Below, one piece after another: positions 22,262-28,598 of a stretch of 53,062 bases of DNA (position 1 is the stretch's first letter; each line of letters starts with the position of its first letter). A program made the translations under genes and the position numbers. Where the stretch lies: IMG/VR virus record IMGVR_UViG_3300005253_000551, positions 1 to 53,062 of that record; one strand, 5' to 3'. Source of the DNA: a virus. The notes below the pieces were generated by a model that searched no databases, had not been told where the DNA came from, and was given only the letters and a program-made list of their open reading frames with translations.

Positions 22262-23107
22262 CTACTCAGAGGCATCATACGGTCGCAACAACTCCTCGGC
22301 CTCATCTAGGCCGTAGTCAAGAAGTTCAAGCTCCTCGGCGCTCACAGCTCTAGGCGGGTCATGCTTGACGGCTTTGGCTCGTTGTGGAGCCCGAAGATCG
22401 AATAGGCGGCGAGCACACGAGTAGCTATCCAACGCGCCGTACCTGGTCATCACGAAGACACCGCCGAGAACCTTCGGCTTGGGTTCCACGCCGAGGTGGA
22501 TCGCCCCGAAGCACATCATTCCATAGGCGAATAACGCCGTAGAGTAGTTGTACTTGCCGCACAGGAAGTGATCCTCTCTTTGTTCTGGCTCCTCAGTAGG
22601 CGGATCTAGTTCCATCGTTCGGGCCGCAAGCTGGGATGCCCGCTGGTGGGTATCCATCGCGAACCGTACCTCGCGCGCACCCTTCTCCCCAACGAGCACG
22701 GTTAGTCCCCCCAAAAGCATCTCGCGGATCTCGGATTCAGACACTCTCATGTACTCAGATTCAGGTGACACGGATTCTAGTGACACAGGCGCCAGGCTTG
22801 CTACGGCGGATCCGAACGCTCTCATCTCGCGTTGGAACTCACGACGCCGAGCCATAACGAACTCCATGAACTCGCCGGAAGTGGACGTGGAGGTAAGCGA
22901 CGGGGCAATGAAGCGGTCGTATATCTTCCGAGCTAGAATTGGCAACGTCTCCCGAGCGTGCTCTGGGAAGCCTTTTATGCTCTCGCTGTCGCGGCGAAGA
23001 TCTCCAACGACCCAAGGTGGGGTGAAGTAGCTATCCGACACCCGGTTGGCGAACCCGAGCCGCAACATCTCCGCGCCATCGGCAACTCTGGCTGCTGGAG
23101 ATACCAT
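22262..23107 (-). CDS. Hypothetical protein
   Basis: A 281-residue soluble protein, strongly helical, that I do not recognise. The start at 23107 has GAGAGGAGGACGG. It has two isolated cysteines and no clear active-site motif. It lies in a leftward block with a different gene density and more A/T-rich codons than its neighbours, which suggests an acquired accessory gene. Function unknown. Confidence 0.55.
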   Translation of the reverse strand: MVSPAARVADGAEMLRLGFANRVSDSYFTPPWVVGDLRRDSESIKGFPEHARETLPILARKIYDRFIAPSLTSTSTSGEFMEFVMARRREFQREMRAFGSAVASLAPVSLESVSPESEYMRVSESEIREMLLGGLTVLVGEKGAREVRFAMDTHQRASQLAARTMELDPPTEEPEQREDHFLCGKYNYSTALFAYGMMCFGAIHLGVEPKPKVLGGVFVMTRYGALDSYSCARRLFDLRAPQRAKAVKHDPPRAVSAEELELLDYGLDEAEELLRPYDASE

Positions 23108-23265
23108 AACCGTCCTCCTCTCAGATACGCACTTGTGTGCCAGCCCTAGTCTTGATCTTCGGTTCAGACCAAGTGGACTCTAGCGAGAACATCTCGCTCA
23201 AGCTTTGGCAATGCTTGTTGGCGGCGTGCGGTCCCTGACAGTTCTTTTGGAATTGAGAACCGGAA

Positions 23266-23343
23266 TCATCCGAACTTAGCCCGGAGTGCTCTGCGAATCA
23301 TCCGGTCGAACTCGCTGCACTGCGTGGGGAATCGAGTCTCCAT
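23266..23343 (-). CDS. 25-residue ORF with strong ribosome site
   Basis: On the minus strand, AGTAGGAGGGATAGAC leads to ATG at 23343. The frame gives 25 residues (METRFPTQCSEF then DRMIRRALRAKFG) ending at 23266. A TTGACA lies upstream but without a good -10. The Shine-Dalgarno is among the best in the block, so translation is likely. It could be a micro-protein or a leader for the gene at 23107. Confidence 0.45.
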   Translation of the reverse strand: METRFPTQCSEFDRMIRRALRAKFG

Positions 23344-23536
23344 GTCTATCCCTCCTACTCAACTTCGGTGCGCGACAACTTGCTCCGCTTACATAGCGTA
23401 CCGAACTTGTCAAGAGTAGCGAACAATTCAAGCATGCGCAACAGAACGACTCCCGCACGATTGACGCGTCGCGTTATGGGTCTAAGTTCGCTCGCCTCGC
23501 AGGTCGCCAGCATCTCCCACACGGCCTCGGCTACCG

Positions 23537-24217
23537 TTACTGGTCAGACAACCCGTCACCGCTCAGGCCGAGCAGGCTGCCAGTGCTCTTCAGAACTCCG
23601 TCGATCTCGTATACGCCACCCTTCTTGAGCCCGATCACTGCATCCTTGAAGTTCTCGCCGTAGGAGAGCGTGAGATCGGATATCAGTGACGGCGACTTGG
23701 GCGAGCACTTGTAGGTGACCCGGTAGCCGCTGAACGTGGCCTCCCTGACCTCGACGATCTTCAGCTTCCACTTGAACTGACCGCCCTTGTACTGCTTCCA
23801 GGCTTCGTCCTTCTGGAGGTCCGAGAGGTCAGAACTGGGCCCGAACTTCTTGGACACCGTGTAGCAGCTCTCGGTGATAGCCTTGCGCTGTACCGGCGCC
23901 GGGGCCGCGGCTGGGGCCGCAGTCGTTGCCGCCGTCCGGGGAGCCGATGCAGTGCTACCCGACTGCTTGTCTCCGATGGCGCTGACCACTACAAGCCCGA
24001 ACACTATCGACACGATCACGCGCACAGCCATCGGCCACACGTTGCCCTTCCACATGAGGGTGAGCCCGACAGGGAAGAAGAAGAGCAGGCTCAGGGCCAC
24101 GAAGAAGCCGCTGTAGTACCAGGCCCGCTTCTGAGGCATGGGCTGCTGCTGAACGAAGGGCTGTTGTTCGGGTGGGGGTTGCTGGACAGGTGGCTGGGTA
24201 GGTGGTGTCTCTGTCAT
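23537..24217 (-). CDS. Membrane protein with OB-like C-terminal domain
   Basis: A 226-residue protein. Residues 1-30 are Pro/Gln-rich (PPTQPPVQQPPPEQQP). Two membrane helices follow (YYSGFFVALSLLFFFPVGLTL and MAVRVIVSIVFGLVVVSAIG), then an Ala/Pro/Thr-rich linker. Residues 112-220 form a beta-rich domain (FKWKLKIVEVREATFSGYRV, KGGVYEIDGVLKS) that resembles the tRNA_anti-like OB fold. The plan suggests a membrane-tethered binding domain. It looks more like a bacterial than a phage core gene and may be cargo, such as superinfection exclusion. Confidence 0.55.
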   Translation of the reverse strand: MTETPPTQPPVQQPPPEQQPFVQQQPMPQKRAWYYSGFFVALSLLFFFPVGLTLMWKGNVWPMAVRVIVSIVFGLVVVSAIGDKQSGSTASAPRTAATTAAPAAAPAPVQRKAITESCYTVSKKFGPSSDLSDLQKDEAWKQYKGGQFKWKLKIVEVREATFSGYRVTYKCSPKSPSLISDLTLSYGENFKDAVIGLKKGGVYEIDGVLKSTGSLLGLSGDGLSDQ

Positions 24218-24312
24218 CCTGAAGCCTCCGCATGGAGCCTCCAGACGCCGCAGACAAAGATGGCCCGCGGGCCCAGAGGCAGCCGTAGGTTGTTGCTTCA
24301 GGACCTAGTAGC

Positions 24313-24383
24313 GACCGGATAGGGGCCCGCAGGCCGCAAGACCTGCGGCCTGCACCTCTCACGCCTGAGCGCGCTATCCGGTC
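24313..24383. repeat. Nested perfect inverted repeats
   Basis: The outer arms GACCGGATAG (24313-24322) and CTATCCGGTC (24374-24383) are perfectly complementary. Inside them GCAGGCCGCA (24329-24338) and TGCGGCCTGC (24344-24353) form a 10-bp hairpin with a 5-base loop. The structure is too large for a simple operator. It could be a recombination site, a plasmid-type origin relic or a structured RNA. Confidence 0.65.
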
Positions 24384-24504
24384 TATGTCACTTGCGAGCC
24401 GACTCTCATCAGATCGCTAGATCCTGAAGCATGGGCAGCCTAGCCCAGGCCGTGCGCCAAGGGCAAGCCCCGGTTGTTGATCCGGGCAGGCGCATCGGCT
24501 AGGA

Positions 24505-24534
24505 TTGACAAAAGTGGGCAAGCTCCGCTTGCCC
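24505..24534 (+). promoter_or_regulatory. TTGACA with hairpin over the -10 region
   Basis: TTGACA at 24505-24510 is followed by GGGCAAGC-TCC-GCTTGCCC (24516-24534), a perfect hairpin that covers the place where the -10 should be. The next ATG is at 24557. A regulator binding this dyad would block the promoter. The -10 itself is poor, so activity is uncertain. Confidence 0.45.
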
Positions 24535-24556
24535 AAATCTGTAGGATACGATAAAT

Positions 24557-24715
24557 ATGAAGAACGATACCCTCCCGATGCGGTCCGAAGACTTCTTCCA
24601 CATGGTGCGGGAAGGGCTCAAGGTGAAGCCTGAGCGATCAACCCCGGCGAAGGGCAAGCAGACCGCCAGCCCCAAGAAGGCCGACAAGGCTCCAGAGCCG
24701 CAGAAGCAAGCCTAG
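24557..24715 (+). CDS. Small basic ORF, 52 residues
   Basis: ATG at 24557 encodes 52 residues: an N-terminal helix (SEDFFHMVREGLKVKPERS) and a Lys/Pro/Ala-rich disordered tail (AKGKQTASPKKADKAPEP). A weak AGGA lies upstream. It stands alone between a regulatory hairpin and a terminator-like hairpin, so it has its own small transcription unit. Function unknown. Confidence 0.5.
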   Translation: MKNDTLPMRSEDFFHMVREGLKVKPERSTPAKGKQTASPKKADKAPEPQKQA

Positions 24716-24725
24716 TGGTACAAGA

Positions 24726-24744
24726 ACCGCCCCCAGGGGGCGGT
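24726..24744 (+). terminator. Perfect GC hairpin after 24715
   Basis: ACCGCCCCC and GGGGGCGGT are fully complementary with a single base between (in practice a 3-base loop). It begins 11 bases after the stop codon of the 52-residue ORF. No T-run follows. It is probably a terminator that isolates that unit. Confidence 0.6.
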
Positions 24745-24859
24745 CAGACAGCAGCTAACGGGGGAGGTGCGCGATCCACCTGCGGTTGCCAAGTTGATTC
24801 TCCTGTGGCACAGTAGGAAGCGCAAAAGCAAGGCAACCCATTCAAAGGAGCACAAGAAG

Positions 24860-25012
24860 ATGCCTAGTACAGGACAGACATGTGAGACGTCTGGAATCTA
24901 CAGACCGAGTTGCGGGTGCAAAGAGATCGCTCTCAGCAAGGGAGAGACCTTCCCACCGTGCGCGGGGAAGCACCAAGGGATCACCTGGACCTTGGTTCGA
25001 CCGACACAGTAG
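24860..25012 (+). CDS. Small YjzC-like cysteine protein
   Basis: A 50-residue protein: GQTCETSGIYRPSC, then GCKEIALSKGETFPPC, then ITWTLVRPT. The pattern (G-x-x-C-x-x-SG-x-Y then L-x-x-Ge-x-fP-x-C then W-x-L) resembles the YjzC group and related mini zinc ribbons. AAAGGAG precedes the ATG. A TTGATTCT element 66 bases upstream (24794) resembles the TTGACTYC sites. Its last 32 bases overlap the convergent gene at 24981. Function unknown. Confidence 0.6.
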   Translation: MPSTGQTCETSGIYRPSCGCKEIALSKGETFPPCAGKHQGITWTLVRPTQ

Positions 25013-25400
25013 ACGCATCGAGACGCCCCCGTGCTTCGTCGCGGAGGAATTGGCTAATTGCTGGTGGGCTGTAGCCGAAGAGCATCCCGCAGATAGCGTC
25101 CGTATGCTCTTCGGGCACGGCGCCACTGTTCTCGGTGAGCCACTTGTAGAGACTCAGCACCCACGGCTCTGAGCAGAAGCCGTAGTGCGCCCACTCGCCG
25201 GTCTGGAAGATGAACGGTTCTGCATCATGGGAGCCGGTGCCGCCAACCGCCTCTCGAAGCATGTCTAGGATCGAGGCCATCTCTTCTGGTCTAGCTTCGC
25301 ACATGCCGCACAGGGCCAGCGCCCGCACCCCTCGGGACACAAGGTAGGCATCGTTGCTGGCGGCAAGACGCCGGGCAGCCTGAGCGGCGTCAAGCTTCAC
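24981..25400 (-). CDS. Hypothetical protein
   Basis: A 139-residue helical protein starting at GTG in a GTGA junction. It has a CGMCE motif near residue 30 and several further cysteines, plus aromatic segments (FIFQTGEWAHYGF). It is the last gene of the leftward unit led by the HTH regulator, so it may be under the same control. No family recognised. Confidence 0.5.
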   Translation of the reverse strand: MKLDAAQAARRLAASNDAYLVSRGVRALALCGMCEARPEEMASILDMLREAVGGTGSHDAEPFIFQTGEWAHYGFCSEPWVLSLYKWLTENSGAVPEEHTDAICGMLFGYSPPAISQFLRDEARGRLDASTVSVEPRSR

Positions 25401-25645
25401 GAGCGCCCTCGACTTGCTGCCGCTCTGGTGCTGTCAAGTGCATGATCGCCAATCCATTCATCGGACCACAGCGCCTCGGCGGCCTTCGCAAGGTGCTCTG
25501 GGGCGCCCAGTGTCCAACCGTCGCGGCGAACTAGGATGATGTGGGGCACAACCCCCAGCTCCATGGCCATCGCCGGCGACAGGGCCGTACCTTCGCTATC
25601 GACGAGGACGCGGTCTGGGACGAATGCTTGGTGGGAGAAGCTCAC
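25397..25645 (-). CDS. Hypothetical protein in HTH operon
   Basis: An 82-residue protein, from a GTG at 25645 that overlaps the HTH stop codon (GTGA). It has a beta-rich start (FVPDRVLVDSEGTAL, VVPHIILVRRDGW) and a helical end. Tight coupling on both sides suggests a functional link with the regulator, as in some phage repressor operons or toxin-antitoxin-like units, but no toxin motif is visible. Confidence 0.5.
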   Translation of the reverse strand: MSFSHQAFVPDRVLVDSEGTALSPAMAMELGVVPHIILVRRDGWTLGAPEHLAKAAEALWSDEWIGDHALDSTRAAASRGRS

Positions 25646-25878
25646 ACCGTGGCTCCGCGGGGCGGCTCCAGCCACGTGGGGCAGGGGATATTGATGGCGC
25701 GCTGGAGGTGGACGGCCAGCTCGAGCGAGGGGCGCTTGCGGCCGGATATCAGGTGAGAAATCTGGGAGGTGTGGATCTCGAGATAGGCTGCTGCGGAGAT
25801 CGCGACTCCGTCAAATGTCTCCTTGATGACGCTCAGCAGTAGCTCGGCTCCGTGACTTGCGGGGGCGGTTCGTAGCAT
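25642..25878 (-). CDS. Cro/C1-type HTH regulator
   Basis: A 78-residue protein with an XRE/Cro-type helix-turn-helix: AAAYLEIHTSQISHLISGRK with RPSLELAVHLQRAINI, including the typical S-Q-I-S-x-L-I-x-G recognition helix. The ATG at 25878 (AAGG site) is preferred to a GTG at 25923. The latter would lie inside the -10 box of the promoter at 25920-25948. It faces a rightward gene across a perfect palindrome that covers its own -35, the classic layout for an autoregulated phage repressor or Cro. Confidence 0.7.
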   Translation of the reverse strand: MLRTAPASHGAELLLSVIKETFDGVAISAAAYLEIHTSQISHLISGRKRPSLELAVHLQRAINIPCPTWLEPPRGATV

Positions 25879-25919
25879 CTTGGCCTTGTTCTTGCACCGG
25901 ACTGCGCTCAACGGGGCCC

Positions 25920-25948
25920 ACACTACCTAGAATTTGACCAGTGGTCAA
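25920..25948 (-). promoter_or_regulatory. Promoter of the HTH operon
   Basis: On the minus strand, TTGACC (25948-25943), a 17-bp spacer and TAGTGT (25925-25920). The -35 box is one arm of the palindrome at 25930-25952, so a protein bound there would block this promoter. Confidence 0.6.
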
Positions 25949-25952
25949 ATTC
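25930..25952. promoter_or_regulatory. Operator palindrome between divergent genes
   Basis: GAATTTGACC and GGTCAAATTC flank AGT as a perfect inverted repeat. It lies between the HTH gene and the gene at 26042. The inner 9 bases of each arm match the operator at 9183 at seven positions, and both have a 3-base centre. The simplest reading is one regulator, the adjacent HTH protein, acting at both sites. Confidence 0.78.
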
Positions 25953-25967
25953 GCGGCCTGCTGCAAC

Positions 25968-25996
25968 TTGACTCCGGGTCACAATCCCGGCACCCT
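25968..25996 (+). promoter_or_regulatory. TTGACTYC promoter-like element
   Basis: TTGACT at 25968-25973 with a 17-bp spacer to a weak CACCCT. A half-operator GGTCACAAT lies in the spacer. The start codon at 26042 is 74 bases from the element, matching the other members of the set. A helper protein may be needed because the -10 is poor. Confidence 0.5.
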
Positions 25997-26041
25997 CTGG
26001 TTGGTTCAAGGACCCAACAACACAGCCCACAGAGGACAGAA

Positions 26042-26935
26042 ATGACCACACAGCACACAGAGATCAAGCAAGCATGGCTCATGTGGATCGGTGAGACCCA
26101 CTATTCGACGTTCGAGGAGTTCGCCAAGGAGGCGCAGGAGCAGGGGGTGTCGAAGCGGATGTCCAGCACGGGGATAGCGAGGAGCATCATGGAGGACGGC
26201 AATGTCGTCTTCCTGGCCCACGACGAGGGGATCAAAGACCCCTGCCCGGAATGCCTCGAGACGTTCACCTGTCCAACCTGTTCCAAGGTTAAGGACGCGC
26301 CCGAAGGTCAAATCCTGCGGGGCCGCGAACCGGACCGGAACCCTGTCGAGTGTGAGCGGTGCCATGGCGCTGGGGAGGTCACTGAGGGAACCGGCGGGAC
26401 GGTCTACGTCGACGGGAACCGCATGCATTACAAGGCCTTTGTGGGGAGCTTACGGCACGGCCTGGTCCGCGATGACCACGTGATTCGCTTCGAAATGCAA
26501 TGCGAGGTCTGCTCGGCGACCGGGAATGTTCCTCTCGCGATGCTCTGCGGACTGTTCATCCCCCAGGGCATCGAGTACATCCTCCGCCCCGGCGACGCGG
26601 CCGAGGCCATGAAGAAGCTGCGCGAGGCCGGGATCCAGATCGTGACCCCTGGGGCATTGGCGAGAGAGATGTTGCGCAAGTGCGGGCGCCGGGCTGAGGG
26701 TGGCGTCTACATCGTCACGGACCCGTCGGCGGACCCTAAGCTAAGCAAGTCGGCTATCGACGACCTCGTTGCCAAAGAGTTCATCAAGCCCGGCGAGGTT
26801 GAGGTGCAGGGCGCGTTCGCATCCTTCATCAGGCCGATCCCCATCGTGCAGAAGCGGTTCAGGGGCGTCAAGAGGATCAAGATCCCGGCCAAGGCCTCGG
26901 TACCGGCGCAGCACATTCTCGAAGCCAGAGCGTAG
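26042..26935 (+). CDS. Zinc-finger protein with DnaJ-like cysteine repeats
   Basis: A 297-residue protein. Residues 60-165 hold four CxxC units (CPEC, CPTC, CERCHGAGEV, CEVCSATGNV). The last two match the CxxCxGxG repeats of the DnaJ zinc region. No J domain is present. The N-terminal 60 residues are helical, and the C-terminal 120 residues are mixed alpha/beta. It is the first rightward gene behind the HTH-controlled region, so it is probably early. The start at 26042 has GAGGACAGAA. It may be a chaperone-like or nucleic-acid-binding protein. Confidence 0.6.
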   Translation: MTTQHTEIKQAWLMWIGETHYSTFEEFAKEAQEQGVSKRMSSTGIARSIMEDGNVVFLAHDEGIKDPCPECLETFTCPTCSKVKDAPEGQILRGREPDRNPVECERCHGAGEVTEGTGGTVYVDGNRMHYKAFVGSLRHGLVRDDHVIRFEMQCEVCSATGNVPLAMLCGLFIPQGIEYILRPGDAAEAMKKLREAGIQIVTPGALAREMLRKCGRRAEGGVYIVTDPSADPKLSKSAIDDLVAKEFIKPGEVEVQGAFASFIRPIPIVQKRFRGVKRIKIPAKASVPAQHILEARA

Positions 26936-27032
26936 CTCCAGAGAGCTTCAATCCCTGTCGATCTGACGGCCCGGCGTGCCCATGGCGTCGGGCCGCCTTG
27001 CATTCTCGTTGCTGCTGTATAGACTTAGCGGG

Positions 27033-27665
27033 ATGATTCCCGGTTGGTCCAAAAAAGAGACAGAGGAAAAGGTCGGCGCCTACCTGGTCGCGCACGCCGG
27101 CGGTGATGACGACGACACCATCCGCGCCAAGATGGGTCTCACCCACGGCAAGTTCCGCCAGCTCAAGCGTGAAGCTCTCTCACTGGAGCGTGTCCACCTT
27201 CGCGGTCAGACCACCGAGGACGTCTACCTGGAATACAAGCTGAGCCAGGTGAGGCTCACTGGCTTCCTGGAGAGGATGCTTCCCGAGTTCAAGAAGGCCG
27301 ACCAGGCTGGTCCGCAGGTCGCTGCGATCAAGGCCATCGCCGACATCAATGACCGGGTGATTAAGACCGGACAGGAGATGGGCATCCTCGAGAGAGCGTC
27401 TGAGCCCGGCCAAGGCACCGGCGGGAACCTGTTCGCTGACCTAAGCACGGCCGCCCTTCGCAAGGTGATCACGTCGTTGGCCGGGGAGTACGCATCCCTT
27501 GAGGCGAAGTTCGGATCCAAGAACATCATCGATGCTGAGTACGGGGAGATCTACCAAGACCCCCCGAAAGAACTCCCCACCGTCGGCAAGCACAACCGCT
27601 CTTCCACCGGCAGGACGGCCGGCGCCCGGCGCCGGAAGGTTGTAAAGCAGAAGGCCGTGGGATAG
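27033..27665 (+). CDS. Probable terminase small subunit
   Basis: A 210-residue protein at the head of the virion gene block. An N-terminal helix-turn-helix-like segment (TIRAKMGLTHGKFRQLKREAL) is followed by a long helical central region (oligomerisation) and a basic C-terminal tail (RTAGARRRKVVKQKAV). This plan and the position three genes before the large terminase fit a TerS, which recognises the packaging site. Sequence identity to a named family is not obvious, so the call rests partly on context. Confidence 0.55.
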   Translation: MIPGWSKKETEEKVGAYLVAHAGGDDDDTIRAKMGLTHGKFRQLKREALSLERVHLRGQTTEDVYLEYKLSQVRLTGFLERMLPEFKKADQAGPQVAAIKAIADINDRVIKTGQEMGILERASEPGQGTGGNLFADLSTAALRKVITSLAGEYASLEAKFGSKNIIDAEYGEIYQDPPKELPTVGKHNRSSTGRTAGARRRKVVKQKAVG

Positions 27666-27789
27666 TAGAGATGTTGCCACTGAACTGGCCCCCAGTCGTG
27701 CGGCGTTGTTGTCGCTCGGCAGGTCTCGGGTTCTCTCGCCAGGCTCGTGACCGTCAAGAGGCCATTCACAGCGAAAAGAGGTGTGAAGG

Positions 27790-28101
27790 ATGGCTAGTGG
27801 AGCACCAAAGATTGCGTATGGTTCGTTCAAAGGAACGGGTGCCGACATCGACATCAAAGGCCAGATTGGCTTTAGGCCGAGGTCGGTGCGCATCATCAAT
27901 GAAGATGGCCCCGACGAGGGCGAGTGGATCGAGGGGATGGAGGACGCCTCCATCTTCAAGCGGGTCGCGGCTGGCACTTTGACCCTTGTGGCTGGATCGA
28001 CGACGAACGGCATCACGCCGCTCGCCGATGGGTTCAAGCTTGGCGCTGACACTGATCTGAACGTCAGTGGTCAGCTAGTGCGCTTCATCGCCACAGAGTA
28101 G
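27790..28101 (+). CDS. Small probable virion protein
   Basis: A 103-residue beta-rich protein (KIAYGSFKGTGADIDIKG, RPRSVRIINEDG, EGMEDASIFKRVAAGTLTLV, ITPLADGFKLGADTDLNV). This GADTDLNVSG ending is a recurring phage pattern in small structural proteins near terminase genes. It may be a capsid decoration or fibre-associated protein. AAGG precedes the ATG. Confidence 0.55.
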   Translation: MASGAPKIAYGSFKGTGADIDIKGQIGFRPRSVRIINEDGPDEGEWIEGMEDASIFKRVAAGTLTLVAGSTTNGITPLADGFKLGADTDLNVSGQLVRFIATE

Positions 28102-28120
28102 CGGCAGATACCCGGCGCGT

Positions 28121-28165
28121 GGTCGGCGGTTTATCCCCTTGGGCCGCTGACCCCGTGCCGGGGTC
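28121..28165 (+). terminator. Two overlapping hairpins
   Basis: GGTCGGCGG (28121-28129) pairs with CCGCTGACC (28144-28152, one G-T pair). GACCCC (28149-28154) pairs with GGGGTC (28160-28165). The two stems share bases 28149-28152, so only one can form at a time. This is the layout of an attenuator, located between two small virion genes. Regulation is inferred from structure only. Confidence 0.4.
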
Positions 28166-28208
28166 TGGCAACGAGTTGGAGACCGCATCGCGGTCAGGGA
28201 GAGTGTAG

Positions 28209-28598
28209 ATGTCTTTACTTGAGACCACACACAACCCGAAGTTGGCGCCGGTGTACGCGCGGCACCGTGTCGTTGAAGGTGCTATCGATACCGGGACCAT
28301 CACCGAAGAGCGGCGTGCGATGAACATGGCGTCGCATTCCCATGCTCACGTCCAGGTCATCCCGACCAACGGTGCCAACCCTGACGTGAAGGTTCTCTTC
28401 TGGTCGGAGGCAGCGAATCGGTTCATCGATCCACATCCGGATCAAGAGATCTCTTTCGGCGGGGCGGGCCCCGACGTCCCGTACGAGTTCACGTTCGAGC
28501 CTCGTGGGCGAAAGATCTTCATCTTTGTGACAGGCACGGTCACTGGCGACGACGTGGTCGAAATCCAGGTCGCTGGGTACAACGTCGAACGGGTCTGA
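28209..28598 (+). CDS. Small probable virion protein
   Basis: A 129-residue protein that is beta-rich, especially in its C-terminal half (SHAHVQVIPTNGANPDVKVL, YEFTFEPRGRKIFIFVTG, DVVEIQVAGYNVERV), consistent with a jelly-roll or Ig-like structural protein. It overlaps the large terminase gene by one base (TGATG). It may be a decoration protein or head fibre subunit. No family recognised. Confidence 0.55.
   Translation: MSLLETTHNPKLAPVYARHRVVEGAIDTGTITEERRAMNMASHSHAHVQVIPTNGANPDVKVLFWSEAANRFIDPHPDQEISFGGAGPDVPYEFTFEPRGRKIFIFVTGTVTGDDVVEIQVAGYNVERV

Larger units (their letters stand above)
24218..24556. other. Gene-free region with nested inverted repeats
   Basis: This 339-base stretch separates the leftward accessory block from a rightward sORF at 24557. 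It holds a two-level inverted repeat (24313-24383) and a promoter-like TTGACA (24505-24510) followed by an 8-bp hairpin (24516-24534). I see no gene in it. Attachment site, small RNA or bidirectional regulatory region are all possible. Confidence 0.5.
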
